Shown here: positions 35,101 through 45,472 of the stretch, piece after piece
Numbering within the stretch: position 1 is the stretch's first letter
How the letters are laid out: every line of letters starts with the position of its first letter
Assembly (NCBI RefSeq): GCF_014695915.1
Contig: NZ_JACJPF010000110.1
Coordinates: 16,232-80,231 of the forward strand
Origin: Trichocoleus sp. FACHB-40
GTDB taxonomy: Bacteria; Cyanobacteriota; Cyanobacteriia; Cyanobacteriales; FACHB-T130
Direction of reading: 5' to 3'
Length of the DNA: 64,000 bases
Notes under the pieces: generated by a model
What the model saw: only the letters and a program-made list of their open reading frames with translations
Databases searched by the model: none
Told to the model about the DNA's origin: nothing
Translations under genes and position numbers: made by a program

Positions 35101-36552
35101 ATGAATCAAATGAGTAACTATCCAGACTTTTCCCAGCTAGGTTATCAAGTCATCAGAGAATTGGGGCGCAACCGGGAAGCAGGACGTATTACCTATCAAG
35201 CTACCGCCCTCAACTCGGATCAACAGGTAGTAATCAAAGAGTTTCGTTTTGCAGATGCAGCTGGTGACTGGTCGAGTTTTAAAGCTTATCAGCGCGAGAT
35301 TGAAGTGCTGCAACAGATGCAGCATTCCCGCATTCCTCAATACCTAAATTCCTTTGAAACTTCAGTGGGTTTTTGCCTGGTGCAGGAATATAAAAACGCG
35401 CCATCTTTAGCAGAAAGATGCAGCTTTAATCCTGAAGAAATTAAGCAAATTGCTCTCTCCGTATTAGAAATTTTGGCTTACCTGCAAAGGCGAACCCCGC
35501 CAATTATTCATCGAGATATCAAACCTGAAAATATCTTGGTTGACCAGCAATTAAATGCTTACCTAGTTGATTTTGGTTTGGCGAGAATTCGGGGTGGGGA
35601 AGTGGCAATGAGCAGTGTGGCAGCAGGAACTCCCGGTTTTATGCCGCCGGAAGAACAGTTTGGTCGTCCTCTCACAAAGGCATCAGACCTCTATAGTTTA
35701 GGTGTAACGCTAATCTGCTTACTTACTGGCACCCGTTCGGTTGCTATTGGTAACTTAATTGATGATGACTATCGTTTTGATTTTAAGAAATTGGTTCCTC
35801 AGCTAAGTTCAAGCTTTGTGGAATGGCTAACAAAAATGGTGGAACCAAACCTGAATAATCGCTTCGATGATGCTATTGTTGCGATGACCGCACTTAAGCC
35901 TATTGATGTTGTCGGCAGTAGCATAAAAAGTAGAAAAAAAGCCGCTGTATTGGGGTTAGCCAGCATCGGTATTATCGCCGGTTTGGGGGTTATGATGATT
36001 TACCCAGCTTTGACAACTCCCCGGCAGGAAACTTTGGTTAAGCGGTTATTGGAAACTAAAGAATGTGAAAAGTGCGATCTCCACGGTGTCAATTTGAAGG
36101 GTGCAAACCTGGGGAATGCTAACTTGCGAGATGCCAACTTACAAGGTGCCAACTTAGAGTTTGCCAACCTGGGAAATGCTAACTTACAGGAAGCGTATTT
36201 GGATAATGCCAAACTGGGAAGTGCCAACTTGGGAAGTGCCAACCTGGAGTTTGCCAAATTAGGAAGTGCTGACTTGGGAAGTGCCAATTTGGGTAGTGCG
36301 AACCTGCGTGGTGCGTTCTTGGCGAGTGGACACTTGCAGGGTGCCAACCTAGAGTTTGCTAACCTGCGGGGAGTCAACTTGGGAAGTGCCAACTTGGGAA
36401 GTGCCAACTTGGGTAGTGCTAACTTGAAAGATGCTTACCTAGAGGGTACTAACCTGGAGGGTGCTAACTTGAAGGGTGCCAAGTTAGATACCAAGCTACG
36501 GAATGCAAATTTCAAGGGTGCAATTATGCCTGATGGCACTAAACATAGATAA
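35101..36552 (+). CDS. Ser/Thr kinase with pentapeptide-repeat C-terminus (SpkB-like plan)
   Basis: 483 residues. Kinase domain with VVIKEF, HRDIKPENIL and VDFGLAR intact. One transmembrane helix at about 280-300 (AAVLGLASIGIIAGLGVMMIYP) follows, then a CEKCDLHGVNL motif and about 27 pentapeptide units of the A(N/D)Lxx type (ANLGS, ANLRG, ANLEF), ending GAIMPDGTKHR. Pentapeptide repeats form a right-handed beta-helix, here predicted outside the cytosol. The kinase-plus-pentapeptide plan is known from cyanobacterial SpkB-type kinases. Third kinase of a local group; 138 bases downstream of the TPR kinase and possibly co-transcribed. Confidence 0.92.
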   Translation: MNQMSNYPDFSQLGYQVIRELGRNREAGRITYQATALNSDQQVVIKEFRFADAAGDWSSFKAYQREIEVLQQMQHSRIPQYLNSFETSVGFCLVQEYKNAPSLAERCSFNPEEIKQIALSVLEILAYLQRRTPPIIHRDIKPENILVDQQLNAYLVDFGLARIRGGEVAMSSVAAGTPGFMPPEEQFGRPLTKASDLYSLGVTLICLLTGTRSVAIGNLIDDDYRFDFKKLVPQLSSSFVEWLTKMVEPNLNNRFDDAIVAMTALKPIDVVGSSIKSRKKAAVLGLASIGIIAGLGVMMIYPALTTPRQETLVKRLLETKECEKCDLHGVNLKGANLGNANLRDANLQGANLEFANLGNANLQEAYLDNAKLGSANLGSANLEFAKLGSADLGSANLGSANLRGAFLASGHLQGANLEFANLRGVNLGSANLGSANLGSANLKDAYLEGTNLEGANLKGAKLDTKLRNANFKGAIMPDGTKHR

Positions 36553-36646
36553 AATTTTTGCAGATGTAAAGGCGATAGCTTCTCCTTGCCAAGTAATTTT
36601 AAAAGCGATCGCTTAAAATAAAAGCATCATAAAGAAGCTATAAAAT

Positions 36647-37216
36647 ATGACCGTTAGTAAAAGCGATATCTACGTTTCCCCAGAAGATTATTTGGAAGGT
36701 GAGAAGATAAGTCCAATCAGACATGAGTATAGGCAAGGGGAAATTTATGCAATGGCAGGTGCAAGCGATGCACATGAGACAATTTGTATAAATTTGGTAA
36801 ATCGGCTAACAAGCCATGTTCGAGGTAGAGGCTGCTGTATTTATGCAGGGAACATGAAAGCCCGCATTGAACAAGCCAATATTTTTTATTATCCCGATGT
36901 GATGGTAACTTGTGATGAGCGGGATAGGAATCCTGATGATTTCAAGCGATACCCTTGCTTAATTGTTGAAGTGCTGTCTCCAACAACACAAGCTTTTGAT
37001 AGAAGTGATAAATTTGCCGACTATCGAACGTTGGAAACGCTCCAAGAATATGTGTTAATAAATCAAGAAAAGGTAAGTGTAGATTGTTTTCGTCGCAATT
37101 CGGAAGGGCGTTGGGTTCTCTATCCCTACGGCAAAGACGAAGAAGTTGAATTGGCTAGTGTTAATTTTAGCTGTCTCATTGCCGCGCTGTATGAGGATGT
37201 CTTAGAACTTAGTTGA
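36647..37216 (+). CDS. Uma2 family (DUF820) putative endonuclease
   Basis: 189 residues. PD-(D/E)xK-like fold signature of Uma2: SPEDYLEGEKISPIRHEYRQGEIYAMAGAS, then FYYPDVMVTCDERD (Asp of the active site) and CLIVEVLSPTTQAFDRSDKFADYR (Glu-x-Leu with Lys). These proteins are multi-copy in cyanobacterial genomes; nuclease activity is inferred from the fold and no biological role is agreed. A second family member is at 50171-50836 in this window. Confidence 0.92.
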   Translation: MTVSKSDIYVSPEDYLEGEKISPIRHEYRQGEIYAMAGASDAHETICINLVNRLTSHVRGRGCCIYAGNMKARIEQANIFYYPDVMVTCDERDRNPDDFKRYPCLIVEVLSPTTQAFDRSDKFADYRTLETLQEYVLINQEKVSVDCFRRNSEGRWVLYPYGKDEEVELASVNFSCLIAALYEDVLELS

Positions 37217-37325
37217 TGGCTTACTACTGACTTTCAGTTACCCATCATTTCAGGAATCGGATAAGTCATCAAAGTTTTGCAAAAGACAGCGTTAAGATCG
37301 TTAAGCACTGTTTCCCCCTGCCCTC

Positions 37326-40300
37326 ATGTCTGACCGTGTAAATCTTTCAGATGCTCTACCAACCCATTCCCCAAATGGGCATCATCCCAAGGGCGTAAAT
37401 CAGGAAAACCAAAATAAAATTCGCATTCGCGGCGCTAGGCAGCACAATCTGAAAAATATTGATTTGGAATTGCCGCGCGATCGCTTGATTGTCTTTACTG
37501 GTGTCTCCGGGAGTGGTAAGTCTTCCCTTGCCTTTGATACCATCTTTGCGGAAGGGCAGCGGCGTTACGTTGAGTCTCTAAGTGCCTATGCACGGCAATT
37601 TTTAGGGCAGTTAGATAAACCCGATGTAGATGCGATTGAAGGCTTAAGTCCGGCAATTTCCATTGACCAAAAATCGACTTCTCACAACCCACGTTCCACA
37701 GTTGGCACGGTGACGGAGATTTACGACTACCTGCGACTGTTGTTTGGACGCGCTGGCGAACCGCATTGTCCGATATGCGATCGCTCAATTGCACCGCAGA
37801 CGATTGATGAGATATGCGATCGCATCATGGAACTGCCCGACGGCACCCGCTTCCAAATTCTAGCGCCCGTGGTGCGCGGTAAGAAAGGCACTCATCAAAA
37901 ATTGCTCTCCAGTCTAGTTTCTGAAGGATTTGCTCGCGTCCGCGTCGATGGCGAGGTTTTTCAACTTTCCGATTCTATTGAACTTGATAAAAATTATACT
38001 CATACCATTGAGATTGTCATTGACAGGTTGATTAAAAAACCTGGTATTCAGGAGCGTTTAGTCGATTCTCTGGCAACCTGTCTGCGTCATGCCAGTGGAA
38101 TTGCGGTTATCGACCTTCTAAATGATACATCGGTACCTAAACAATCCGAGCAAACAAATACTTCTTATGCTGAAAATACCCCAAAAAGCGAAAATGTGCA
38201 AGATACTTCTACAAATGGGGAGAATTCCTATCAGCAACCAAGCAACGAAATAGTATTCTCAGAAAACTTTGCATGTCCAGAACATGGTGCGGTGATGGAT
38301 GAACTTTCCCCGCGATTGTTCTCATTTAACTCGCCTTACGGTGCTTGTCCTAAGTGTCACGGTTTGGGTAACTTGCGGACATTTTCACCAGAATTATTAG
38401 TACCAGATCCTAATTCGCCAGTGTATGCAGCTATTGCACCTTGGTCAGAAAAAGATAACTCTTACTATCTTTCGCTACTGTACAGCGTTGGACAAGCTTA
38501 TGGTTTTGAAATCCAAGCACCCTGGAACAAGTTAAATTCAGAACAGCAACACATCATTTTGTACGGTTCTGATAAATCTATCAAGATAGAAGACCGTAAC
38601 GAATATAGACGATACGCTGGAGTAATTCCGATGCTTCAGAGACAGTATGACGAAACCAATTCGGAACTGGTTAAACAAAAGCTGGAGCCATATTTAGTAG
38701 ATCAGCTTTGCGAAGTATGTCAAGGAAAGCGATTGAAACCAGAAGCGCTTTCTGTGCGATTGGGACAATATAGAGTTACCGATTTAACGAGTGTTGATAT
38801 TGGGCAATGTCGGGAACGAGTTGATAATTTAAAGTTAAGCGATCGCCAAACCCAAATCGCCGATTTAGTTTTAAAAGAAATCAGAGCTAGATTGCAATTT
38901 CTCCTTGATGTTGGTTTAGATTACCTCACCCTCGACCGTCCGGCGATGACACTTTCTGGGGGAGAAGCACAACGAATTCGTCTCGCTACTCAGATTGGTT
39001 CTGGACTCACGGGGGTACTCTACGTTTTGGATGAACCAAGTATCGGACTGCATCAAAGAGATAATGGAAGATTGCTGCAAACTTTGACCAAACTACGCGA
39101 CTTGGGTAATACATTAATTGTGGTAGAGCATGATGAAGAAACTATACGTGCTGCTGACCATCTTGTTGATATTGGCCCCGGTGCAGGCGTTCATGGCGGA
39201 AGAGTTATTGCCCAAGGCGATTTGGAGACATTATTAACAGCAGAAGAGTCTCTGACTGGTGCATATTTATCAGGAAGACAGGTAATTGAAACGCCAGCAC
39301 AGAGGAGAAATGGAAACGGGCGATCGCTTGTTCTCAAAAATGCCTACCGTAACAACTTAAGGAATATAGATGTCGAAATTCCTTTGGGTAAACTTGTCTG
39401 TGTCACTGGCGTTTCTGGTTCCGGAAAATCAACCGTAGTTAACGAATTACTTTACCCAGCATTACAACACCAACTCACCCGCAAAGTTCCTTTCCCGAAA
39501 CAGCTAGATACTATCAAAGGACTCAACTCGATTGATAAAGCGATTGTCATCGATCAATCTCCCATCGGACGAACTCCCCGTTCTAATTCTGCTACATATA
39601 CGGGTGTTTTTGATGCGATTCGCGATGTCTTTGCCCAAACAATTGAAGCGAAAGCGAGAGGCTACAAACCAGGGCAGTTTTCTTTCAATGTTAAGGGTGG
39701 ACGTTGCGAAGCTTGTGGCGGACAGGGCGTGAACGTAATTGAGATGAACTTCCTGCCGGATGTCTATGTACAATGCGAAGTTTGCAAAGGCGATCGCTAC
39801 AATCGGGAAACTCTACAAGTAAAGTATAAAGGCAAGTCTATTTCCGATGTTCTCAACATGACAGTAGAAGAAAGCCTGGAGTTTTTTAAAAACATCCCTA
39901 AAGCAGCAACGCGATTGCAAACTTTGCTTGATGTCGGACTAGGTTACGTTCGCTTAGGACAACCCGCACCCACATTATCCGGCGGTGAAGCGCAGCGGGT
40001 GAAGTTAGCATCAGAACTTTCTCGTCGCGCTACAGGAAAGACGCTGTATTTAATAGATGAACCGACGACAGGTTTATCTTTTTATGATGTTCACAAGTTG
40101 CTAGATGTGTTGCAACGTTTAGTAGACAAAGGGAATTCAATTTTGGTGATTGAACACAACTTAGATGTAATTCGTTGCGCTGACTGGGTAATTGACTTGG
40201 GGCCAGAAGGTGGTAATAAAGGTGGAGAATTAATTGCCGTAGGTACCCCAGAGAAAGTAGCAGAGAATCCAAGGTCTTATACGGGACAATATATCAAGCA

Positions 40301-40328
40301 GGTGTTACAGCAGCATCCAGCAAAATGA
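37326..40328 (+). CDS. uvrA: Excinuclease ABC subunit A
   Basis: 1000 residues. Two ABC ATPase modules: Walker [15 protein letters not shown] and [14 protein letters not shown]; signatures [37 protein letters not shown] and [15 protein letters not shown] with [11 protein letters not shown]. Zinc-binding CxxC pairs: [15 protein letters not shown] and the C-terminal CEACGGQG with CEVCKG. Core motif [15 protein letters not shown]. It recognises bulky DNA lesions for nucleotide excision repair with UvrB. A poorly conserved Ser/Asn/Glu-rich insertion of about 40 residues sits near 265-310, before the first zinc-rich part. Single gene, start at ATG 37326. Confidence 0.98.
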   Translation: MSDRVNLSDALPTHSPNGHHPKGVNQENQNKIRIRGARQHNLKNIDLELPRDRLIVFTGVSGSGKSSLAFDTIFAEGQRRYVESLSAYARQFLGQLDKPDVDAIEGLSPAISIDQKSTSHNPRSTVGTVTEIYDYLRLLFGRAGEPHCPICDRSIAPQTIDEICDRIMELPDGTRFQILAPVVRGKKGTHQKLLSSLVSEGFARVRVDGEVFQLSDSIELDKNYTHTIEIVIDRLIKKPGIQERLVDSLATCLRHASGIAVIDLLNDTSVPKQSEQTNTSYAENTPKSENVQDTSTNGENSYQQPSNEIVFSENFACPEHGAVMDELSPRLFSFNSPYGACPKCHGLGNLRTFSPELLVPDPNSPVYAAIAPWSEKDNSYYLSLLYSVGQAYGFEIQAPWNKLNSEQQHIILYGSDKSIKIEDRNEYRRYAGVIPMLQRQYDETNSELVKQKLEPYLVDQLCEVCQGKRLKPEALSVRLGQYRVTDLTSVDIGQCRERVDNLKLSDRQTQIADLVLKEIRARLQFLLDVGLDYLTLDRPAMTLSGGEAQRIRLATQIGSGLTGVLYVLDEPSIGLHQRDNGRLLQTLTKLRDLGNTLIVVEHDEETIRAADHLVDIGPGAGVHGGRVIAQGDLETLLTAEESLTGAYLSGRQVIETPAQRRNGNGRSLVLKNAYRNNLRNIDVEIPLGKLVCVTGVSGSGKSTVVNELLYPALQHQLTRKVPFPKQLDTIKGLNSIDKAIVIDQSPIGRTPRSNSATYTGVFDAIRDVFAQTIEAKARGYKPGQFSFNVKGGRCEACGGQGVNVIEMNFLPDVYVQCEVCKGDRYNRETLQVKYKGKSISDVLNMTVEESLEFFKNIPKAATRLQTLLDVGLGYVRLGQPAPTLSGGEAQRVKLASELSRRATGKTLYLIDEPTTGLSFYDVHKLLDVLQRLVDKGNSILVIEHNLDVIRCADWVIDLGPEGGNKGGELIAVGTPEKVAENPRSYTGQYIKQVLQQHPAK

Positions 40329-40829
40329 CAGTTTTTAACAAAAATAACCGGTTTTGAGAAAGCTATAGCGATTCCCACTTCGGTGCAATACAAATTTACC
40401 TTTCCCCAACCCGCCCTCTTGTAGAGGGGGGGCTAATACCTCCTATAGAAGTATTGAAATGTAAGTTATCTCCAAAATTAGCGATCGCATTCCCTACACC
40501 CCCTAGCTCTGAATAAACTCACAGTTTACTAGATAAACTAATTCCAGAACGTCAAGAGAAAGGGGTACGCGAGTAACATTAATTTATAAACGTCATTTTT
40601 GCATTGTCTCTCTGGTTGCGATCGCTACTGCACTACCTGCCAGCTTAAATTATGCCGCCCGCCTGTCTAATATTATTTTTTAATTAAAAAATATAATTTA
40701 ACCGAAAATTGCTTTATATCATTGTAGTTAATCTCAGTAGTTACACCCACGCGATAACGACTAACTGAGAAAAATGGCGGTGACAGCCTTTTTTCAGTTG
40801 CATTAAGCAATTTTTTGGAGAATAAAACA
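40329..40829. other. Intergenic region without a gene
   Basis: About 500 bases. It has a CTATAGCGATTCCCACTTCGGTGC-type stretch near 40363 and AT-rich DNA around 40670-40700. No reading frame or RNA recognised, apart from the ribosome site TTTTGGAG of the following gene. Confidence 0.5.
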
Positions 40830-41417
40830 ATGGAAACACTTGCATACATCCATTTGTCTGTAGCCCATGAAGAAGTCACCCTCAATCCGGACGCATACGA
40901 GGTGACATTATTCAAAGGATTAAACTTGAAACCGCCAAGCTCAGCTTGGATTGGTTTATTATCTGCCATTATGGCGCTCTCAATTGTCAGCTTAGCCAAT
41001 AGTGCTATGGCAGCCTATGTGAGAACCAATGGCAGTTCCCTGAGAGTCCGTTCCAGCCCTAATGGTGCGGTTGTCGGTAGCTTGCGAAATGGAACCGATA
41101 TCTCCCTAAGCGGTCGCTATTCAGGAGGCTGGGCGCAGCTTTCTAATGGCAACTGGGTATCTGCCGCCTGGGTAGGGGGTAGCACCGGCGGTGGTACTAC
41201 TGGTGGTGGTTCTCCATCAGGTCTGTTGCGATTTGGTATCAGTGGCCCCGGCGTGGTTAGCGTCCAGAATCGTCTGAGAGATTTAGGTTACTTTAGTGGA
41301 ACCAGCACGGGATACTATGGTTCTGTAACAACCTCTTCAGTAAAAAGATTTCAGGCAGCAAACGGATTACGAGTAGACGGCGTTGTTGGGCCACAAACTC
41401 GTGCGGCTTTGTATTAA
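40830..41417 (+). CDS. Exported SH3b and peptidoglycan-binding domain protein
   Basis: 195 residues from the ATG at 40830, nine bases after GGAG; an in-frame TTG at 40815 overlaps the ribosome site and is rejected. An N-terminal METLAYIHLSVAHEE segment precedes a hydrophobic export helix (WIGLLSAIMALSIVSLANSAMA). Residues 62-115 form a bacterial SH3 domain (VRTNGSSLRVRSSPNGAVVGSL, GWAQLSNGNWVSAAWV), followed by a Gly/Ser/Thr linker and a PG_binding_1 domain (VSVQNRLRDLGYFSGTSTGYYGSVTTSSVKRFQAANGLRVDGVVGPQTRAAL). It lacks a hydrolase domain, so it is a cell-wall-binding protein rather than an enzyme. Such METLAY-leader proteins are frequent in filamentous cyanobacteria. Confidence 0.9.
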   Translation: METLAYIHLSVAHEEVTLNPDAYEVTLFKGLNLKPPSSAWIGLLSAIMALSIVSLANSAMAAYVRTNGSSLRVRSSPNGAVVGSLRNGTDISLSGRYSGGWAQLSNGNWVSAAWVGGSTGGGTTGGGSPSGLLRFGISGPGVVSVQNRLRDLGYFSGTSTGYYGSVTTSSVKRFQAANGLRVDGVVGPQTRAALY

Positions 41418-41794
41418 GAAAGAGTCTAGGAAGTTGACAGCGTCCTAGCTAAGCGAAGGTGTCACGAGAAGTGATGGACTTCTATCACTTCTTGCAAAGC
41501 ACAACAGCGATTGATCTGTAACTAACCTCCAGTATCGTCTTTAATTTTAGGGTGTCTACGGCGGTTTGGTAACGAAATACTATCTTGCCCAATCGCAGAT
41601 CGGAGTATTTTTAAGAGTAAAGTTATAGCGATCGCTCTTTTCGTGCTTTGCACCTTATTGCGCCTCATCCGCACAATATTGAGGTATTTTCAGCTTTTAG
41701 ACAGCTTCCTATCGCTATCCAGGGAATCTCTCACTTAACCACTAAAGAAAGACCGTGCAGATTTCCGGCTTTCCTTAGTTAAAAGAGATTCCTC
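41418..41794. other. Intergenic region without a gene
   Basis: About 375 bases between convergent genes. A GAAGTGATgGACTTCtATCACTTC-like imperfect inverted repeat lies near 41469-41493. No reading frame recognised. Confidence 0.45.
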
Positions 41795-42640
41795 TTACTT
41801 AGTGCTACTATCACAAAATGATTCAACCGAAAAATCAAGAGCAGGATTGGCATCGGTTGGTCTACAATCAGAATTAGGTGCGATTTCTTCTTGTATATCC
41901 ATTGTTCTCAACACCTCCAGCACTTGTGCCTTACTCATTCCAGAACGGATTTCTGGTCGATAAAGCATTTTGATAAGAGCTTTGTCAATCTCAGCATACT
42001 CTGTTGAGTCAGTCCAACCTTGATAGAAGATACTATCTGCGTATCTGTCAGAATCCCTCATTAGCCCTAAAGATTGGGTGAGTTCTTCGCGGATCAGATG
42101 AGAGCGTTCTTTCTGGGTAATTCCAACCGTAGAAATCAAAACTCTCGACTTATAAATAGCATCATTATTCCACCCAACCCAGCAAAAACCATAATTTAAC
42201 GCCTTATAATTTGGCTCGTATTTCGCAAATTGTGAGACAGGAACAAAATAGATTTCTAGGTTGGGATTATTGGCATCGTATGACAAGTTAATATTACCTG
42301 AGGTAAGAATATTGATTTCGTCAATTACTGCTTGCAAACTTGTGAGGTCTTCAGGAGTTGGCGAACCAATAACTTTAATCCTTATATCCCTATCCCATTT
42401 TTTGATTGTGGAACTTGAGCCTTCGTACTCAGTTCCCATAGCCACTTCCAGAAAATAATTAATTGCCAGAGGTGTGTATTTTCCGTTGATGGAGGTACGA
42501 TTAACTGCCTTTTCACTCGTCCGGGTATCGAACTGCTTATTATTCCCATAGTTGGGTGGCTGATAAGCCAAAAGCATCAAACAGCTTACAATTAAACTAC
42601 AAAGAGTTCGCTTGGTTACTGGCATATAAAATTTCAGCAT
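41795..42640 (-). CDS. DUF2927 family exported protein, putative zincin-like
   Basis: 281 residues from the ATG at 42640; a TTG at 42676 and an ATG at 42625 are alternatives. A signal-like N-terminus (RTLCSLIVSCLMLLAYQP) is followed by YFLEVAMGTEYEGSSSTIKKWDRDIRIKV and the DUF2927 core: YGFCWVGWNNDAIYKSRVLIST then HLIREELTQSLGLMRDSDRYADSIFY. The HxxxEExTQ arrangement resembles a metalloprotease-like site, but enzymatic activity is not established. The C-terminal part ends with two Cys (DCRPTD and SFCDSS). Convergent to the wall-binding protein gene. Confidence 0.82.
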   Translation of the reverse strand: MLKFYMPVTKRTLCSLIVSCLMLLAYQPPNYGNNKQFDTRTSEKAVNRTSINGKYTPLAINYFLEVAMGTEYEGSSSTIKKWDRDIRIKVIGSPTPEDLTSLQAVIDEINILTSGNINLSYDANNPNLEIYFVPVSQFAKYEPNYKALNYGFCWVGWNNDAIYKSRVLISTVGITQKERSHLIREELTQSLGLMRDSDRYADSIFYQGWTDSTEYAEIDKALIKMLYRPEIRSGMSKAQVLEVLRTMDIQEEIAPNSDCRPTDANPALDFSVESFCDSSTK

Positions 42641-42676
42641 GGTCAGAAGACGGCGGGTTAAATTGACGTTCTCCAA

Positions 42677-43210
42677 TCAGAATAATGTTCCCTGGAATTG
42701 CTGCTTCTTAGTTGTTTAGTGTATTTTAACGCCGAGAAGTTAACTTTTAAGTGGGAATTGGGTACTAGGAAAGAGATATTTTTATCTCTTATTGCGAATA
42801 TAGTTAATAGTTGTTATTCTAATGTGAGGTGTATATTAAGTAGGTGTGCTGCGCTACGAGAAGCCGGAATTACCTCTAAACGGCGTGTAGTTAATCAGCA
42901 ATTCGCTAGGAAGCGATCGCTACACCTCGGCTTCAGCTAGATACAGCTTACTATTGGTGCGTCTCAAACCTCTTCTCTACAGTAGAGGTTTTCGATTTCA
43001 TTTTCCGCTACAGCTGTACAAAAAAAATCCCCCAGCGGAGAAAATTCCCACAAACCTTAAAGGCGATCGCTTGCGTGACTGGCGTCACATTGCTATAGTA
43101 TCCCTCCTCACCCATTCATGAGGTGGCTGTCATACGCTATCGCTGTTTTCCATCACAAAGTCTTGTTGAGAAACAGTCTACATTTAGAATAAAGAATCTT
43201 CGACAGCACC
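42677..43210. other. Intergenic region with repeats
   Basis: About 530 bases. An 80-codon frame at 42698-42940 has no ribosome site or family resemblance and reads through repeat DNA (GTGTAG and CTACAC arms near 42879 and 42922), so it is not called. No RNA recognised. Confidence 0.45.
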
Positions 43211-44584
43211 ATGCAATCCCAGAGCGTTTTACCTCAACTCACAACCAAGCACTCAAGAGTTATGACGACTCCGAAAATCCGGGATGTTTTACCAAATTCT
43301 TATCAGCCTAAGCCATTGCCTAAATCAAACAAGTCGGGCAAAAATATTCTTCCTGAGCAAGAAATTATCTGCCGTTTTTTTCTCAGCATTGTTAAAAAAT
43401 GGTCGCCAGACTTAGTTTTATATGAGTTCAACCAGTTATTTGTTGATCCGGCTAAGGCTGTTGCTTCTGAGCCTAGACAAGCCCTACAAAAAATAATATT
43501 TGTTAATGCTGAAAAAGAATTTAGAAATATTTTAAAACGTTGTTGTTATATTTTAATTAATAATTGGATTGCCGCTAGGCAATCCAAATCAGCACAAGAT
43601 TTAGTTCAACTGTTTTCTAATTTATCGCCTAGCAATAGCTTCTCGTCCCCAACTCGAAGAACCCTCAATACGTGGCTGTTGAATTTTGTCAATAGCCCAG
43701 ATTACCAAGAACTCAAGCTATTTGTTTTTAAATATGAAGTTGTACAGAAAGACCATTGGAAATACCGTTATGCTTCTTATTTACTAGCACCTGAGTATGT
43801 AAATTCTAAAAACACCCTAGAACAGCGTCAAGCAGCTAAAGGACTAGCAAAGCAGCTAAAAGAACAATTCAAATTTGAACTGGCGATGTATACAGCTCGT
43901 TCTCAGCCTGTTACAGTTAATGATACAAGAACTCAAAACCCTACTGCTCTTGGTGATGACGCACTGCGCTTAGTGAAGAAAGTTTTGGCAAAACGCGGCT
44001 GGTTCAACCATGCAAGTCTAGCTAATATTTTTCTCAAACAAACTCAACAGCTTAAGTACAAGTATTTTAAGCAAAGCCTACTTAAATATTTATTTTATTC
44101 TACAGATAACCAAGGTTTAGTAGAGACTCTACAAACAAAAGTAAGTAAAGCCCTAGAATCTTTCTATGAAGAATACTCAGAAAAAGAGTTAGATAGCTCT
44201 CTGCTACTCAAAACTTGTAATCGAGTTATTGAATGTTTAACGGTTAAGAGAAACGGGGAACCTTCTTCGCTGTTTATTTCCTTAGCTTCTCAAGGAAAAT
44301 CCGTAACCTTAGCAATGCTTCTCCTCAAAATAATTCTAATTTCTCCCTATAGCCGTACTCATTTAGAAGTTTGTCTTGCGAAAATTATTCAGTATTATGA
44401 ATGTTATCCGCAAGAAGAATGTTTTTGGGTAATAAATTTTTTGGAAGTGTCAAAAGTTACATTAGCAATTCATACGGAAAATGTTCAATACAATTTGGTG
44501 AATATGGAAGACGATGATTTAACCGAGCCTTGTAATGTAGACGAGAATGCTTATCGTGTTTTTTCTCACAAATGTGAACGCTAA
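43211..44584 (+). CDS. Hypothetical protein, large helical
   Basis: 457 residues, no signal peptide and no membrane helix; basic N-terminus, acidic C-terminal tail (NMEDDDLTEPCNVDENAY). The body is Leu/Lys/Phe-rich and mostly helical: EQEIICRFFLSIVKKWSPDLVLYEFNQLF, LQKIIFVNAEKEFRNILKRCCYILINNWI, GDDALRLVKKVLAKRGWF, ITQ-type repeats absent. No catalytic motif was recognised. The codon use is somewhat AT-richer than the neighbours. Start taken at ATG 43211; the ATG at 43262 (MTTPKIRD) is possible. A cytosolic scaffold is one reading, but the function is unknown. Confidence 0.7.
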   Translation: MQSQSVLPQLTTKHSRVMTTPKIRDVLPNSYQPKPLPKSNKSGKNILPEQEIICRFFLSIVKKWSPDLVLYEFNQLFVDPAKAVASEPRQALQKIIFVNAEKEFRNILKRCCYILINNWIAARQSKSAQDLVQLFSNLSPSNSFSSPTRRTLNTWLLNFVNSPDYQELKLFVFKYEVVQKDHWKYRYASYLLAPEYVNSKNTLEQRQAAKGLAKQLKEQFKFELAMYTARSQPVTVNDTRTQNPTALGDDALRLVKKVLAKRGWFNHASLANIFLKQTQQLKYKYFKQSLLKYLFYSTDNQGLVETLQTKVSKALESFYEEYSEKELDSSLLLKTCNRVIECLTVKRNGEPSSLFISLASQGKSVTLAMLLLKIILISPYSRTHLEVCLAKIIQYYECYPQEECFWVINFLEVSKVTLAIHTENVQYNLVNMEDDDLTEPCNVDENAYRVFSHKCER

Positions 44585-44667
44585 AAAAGGGAAGAAGCAA
44601 AAATTGAAAAGGGGTTATTAGGGCGTAGCGCCAAATACGCAAGTCAATTTATTTTTTGCCTTTTTGC

Positions 44668-45084
44668 TTATTTGCGGATGAACTGCTTCAGAATTTCGCT
44701 CGGTTTACGATCCCAAGTATCGATGTGATTATATATTAAACCATCTTTATTAAGCTTGTAAGTAGAATAGCCATTAAAGAATATGTGAGCTTTCCAGGGA
44801 ACTCGCAGGACACCTCGAACAGTCCAATTTGCCAAAATCGTATCCTGAGCTGTTTGAGATATATCATACAAATCAAAATAAATTTGAGTAAAAAATAGCC
44901 TGGCGTGAAATCGCAAAGTCCAAAAGATAATGTGATAGTTAAATTTTCCTTTAAATTTGTTGACAGGATCTTGAAAGTAAATATCTTTCGTATAAATTTC
45001 GTAGGATATATCTTTTTCAAAAAGTGTCGGTAAATCCTTCTTTAAGGTTTCTATCGCCCGATTGACTTGCCATTGATATTCCAT
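44668..45084 (-). CDS. DUF2358 family protein (NTF2-like fold)
   Basis: 138 residues. Typical DUF2358 layout: AIETLKKDLPTLFEKDISYEIYTKDIYFQDPVNKFKG at the N-terminus, then a beta-sheet-forming TILANWTVRGVLRVPWKAHIFFNGYSTYKLNKDGLIYNHIDTWD. This matches an SnoaL/NTF2-like alpha+beta cone. Family members occur in cyanobacteria and plant plastids; no function is established. It is convergent with the hypothetical helical protein gene. Confidence 0.85.
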   Translation of the reverse strand: MEYQWQVNRAIETLKKDLPTLFEKDISYEIYTKDIYFQDPVNKFKGKFNYHIIFWTLRFHARLFFTQIYFDLYDISQTAQDTILANWTVRGVLRVPWKAHIFFNGYSTYKLNKDGLIYNHIDTWDRKPSEILKQFIRK

Positions 45085-45472
45085 GCGTTAACATGATCCT
45101 CTAAGTGATTTTATTTTGGTGCGTAGCGCTTGTGCATTCTATCTGTAGGGTATGTTACGGGTGTCACCCTAACGCACCTGCCTCTGGATGAACTCGCCCC
45201 AAAAGTCTAGTTCATCAACATTAATTTTAAACTTTATCTGTGATAATTATTAAAGGTTGATAAAGTAAAACTTACAAAAACTTCATAGCAAGAGAACATC
45301 CAAGCCCTACCGATCTACAAACATCTTGTTTCAGGGCTTGCTTAAAGCATTTTGTGATAAAAGTACCGGATTTATGTGATTTAGATCCCTAGGGATACTA
45401 TCCGATTTGAGGTAAAACTAAATACCGCAGGACTAAATGTAGCTAACCTGGCAAAGGAAAAACTAAATATAT
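45085..45472. other. Intergenic region without a gene
   Basis: About 390 bases between divergent genes. GGGTATGTTACGGGTGTCACCCTAACGCACC near 45150-45180 belongs to a common cyanobacterial intergenic repeat type. No reading frame recognised. Confidence 0.45.

Noticed and set aside
36000..36407. Long open frame on the minus strand opposite the pentapeptide kinase
   Set aside because: It is the mirror of 15-base pentapeptide-coding repeats (Leu/Ala/Pro-rich translation); no ribosome site or family resemblance.
36085..36500. Dense 15-base direct repeats
   Set aside because: They are codons of pentapeptide units, in frame throughout, not an intergenic repeat or CRISPR.
42698..42940. 80-codon plus-strand frame
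   Set aside because: No ribosome site, biased composition, and reading through GTGTAG/CTACAC repeat arms; no family resemblance.
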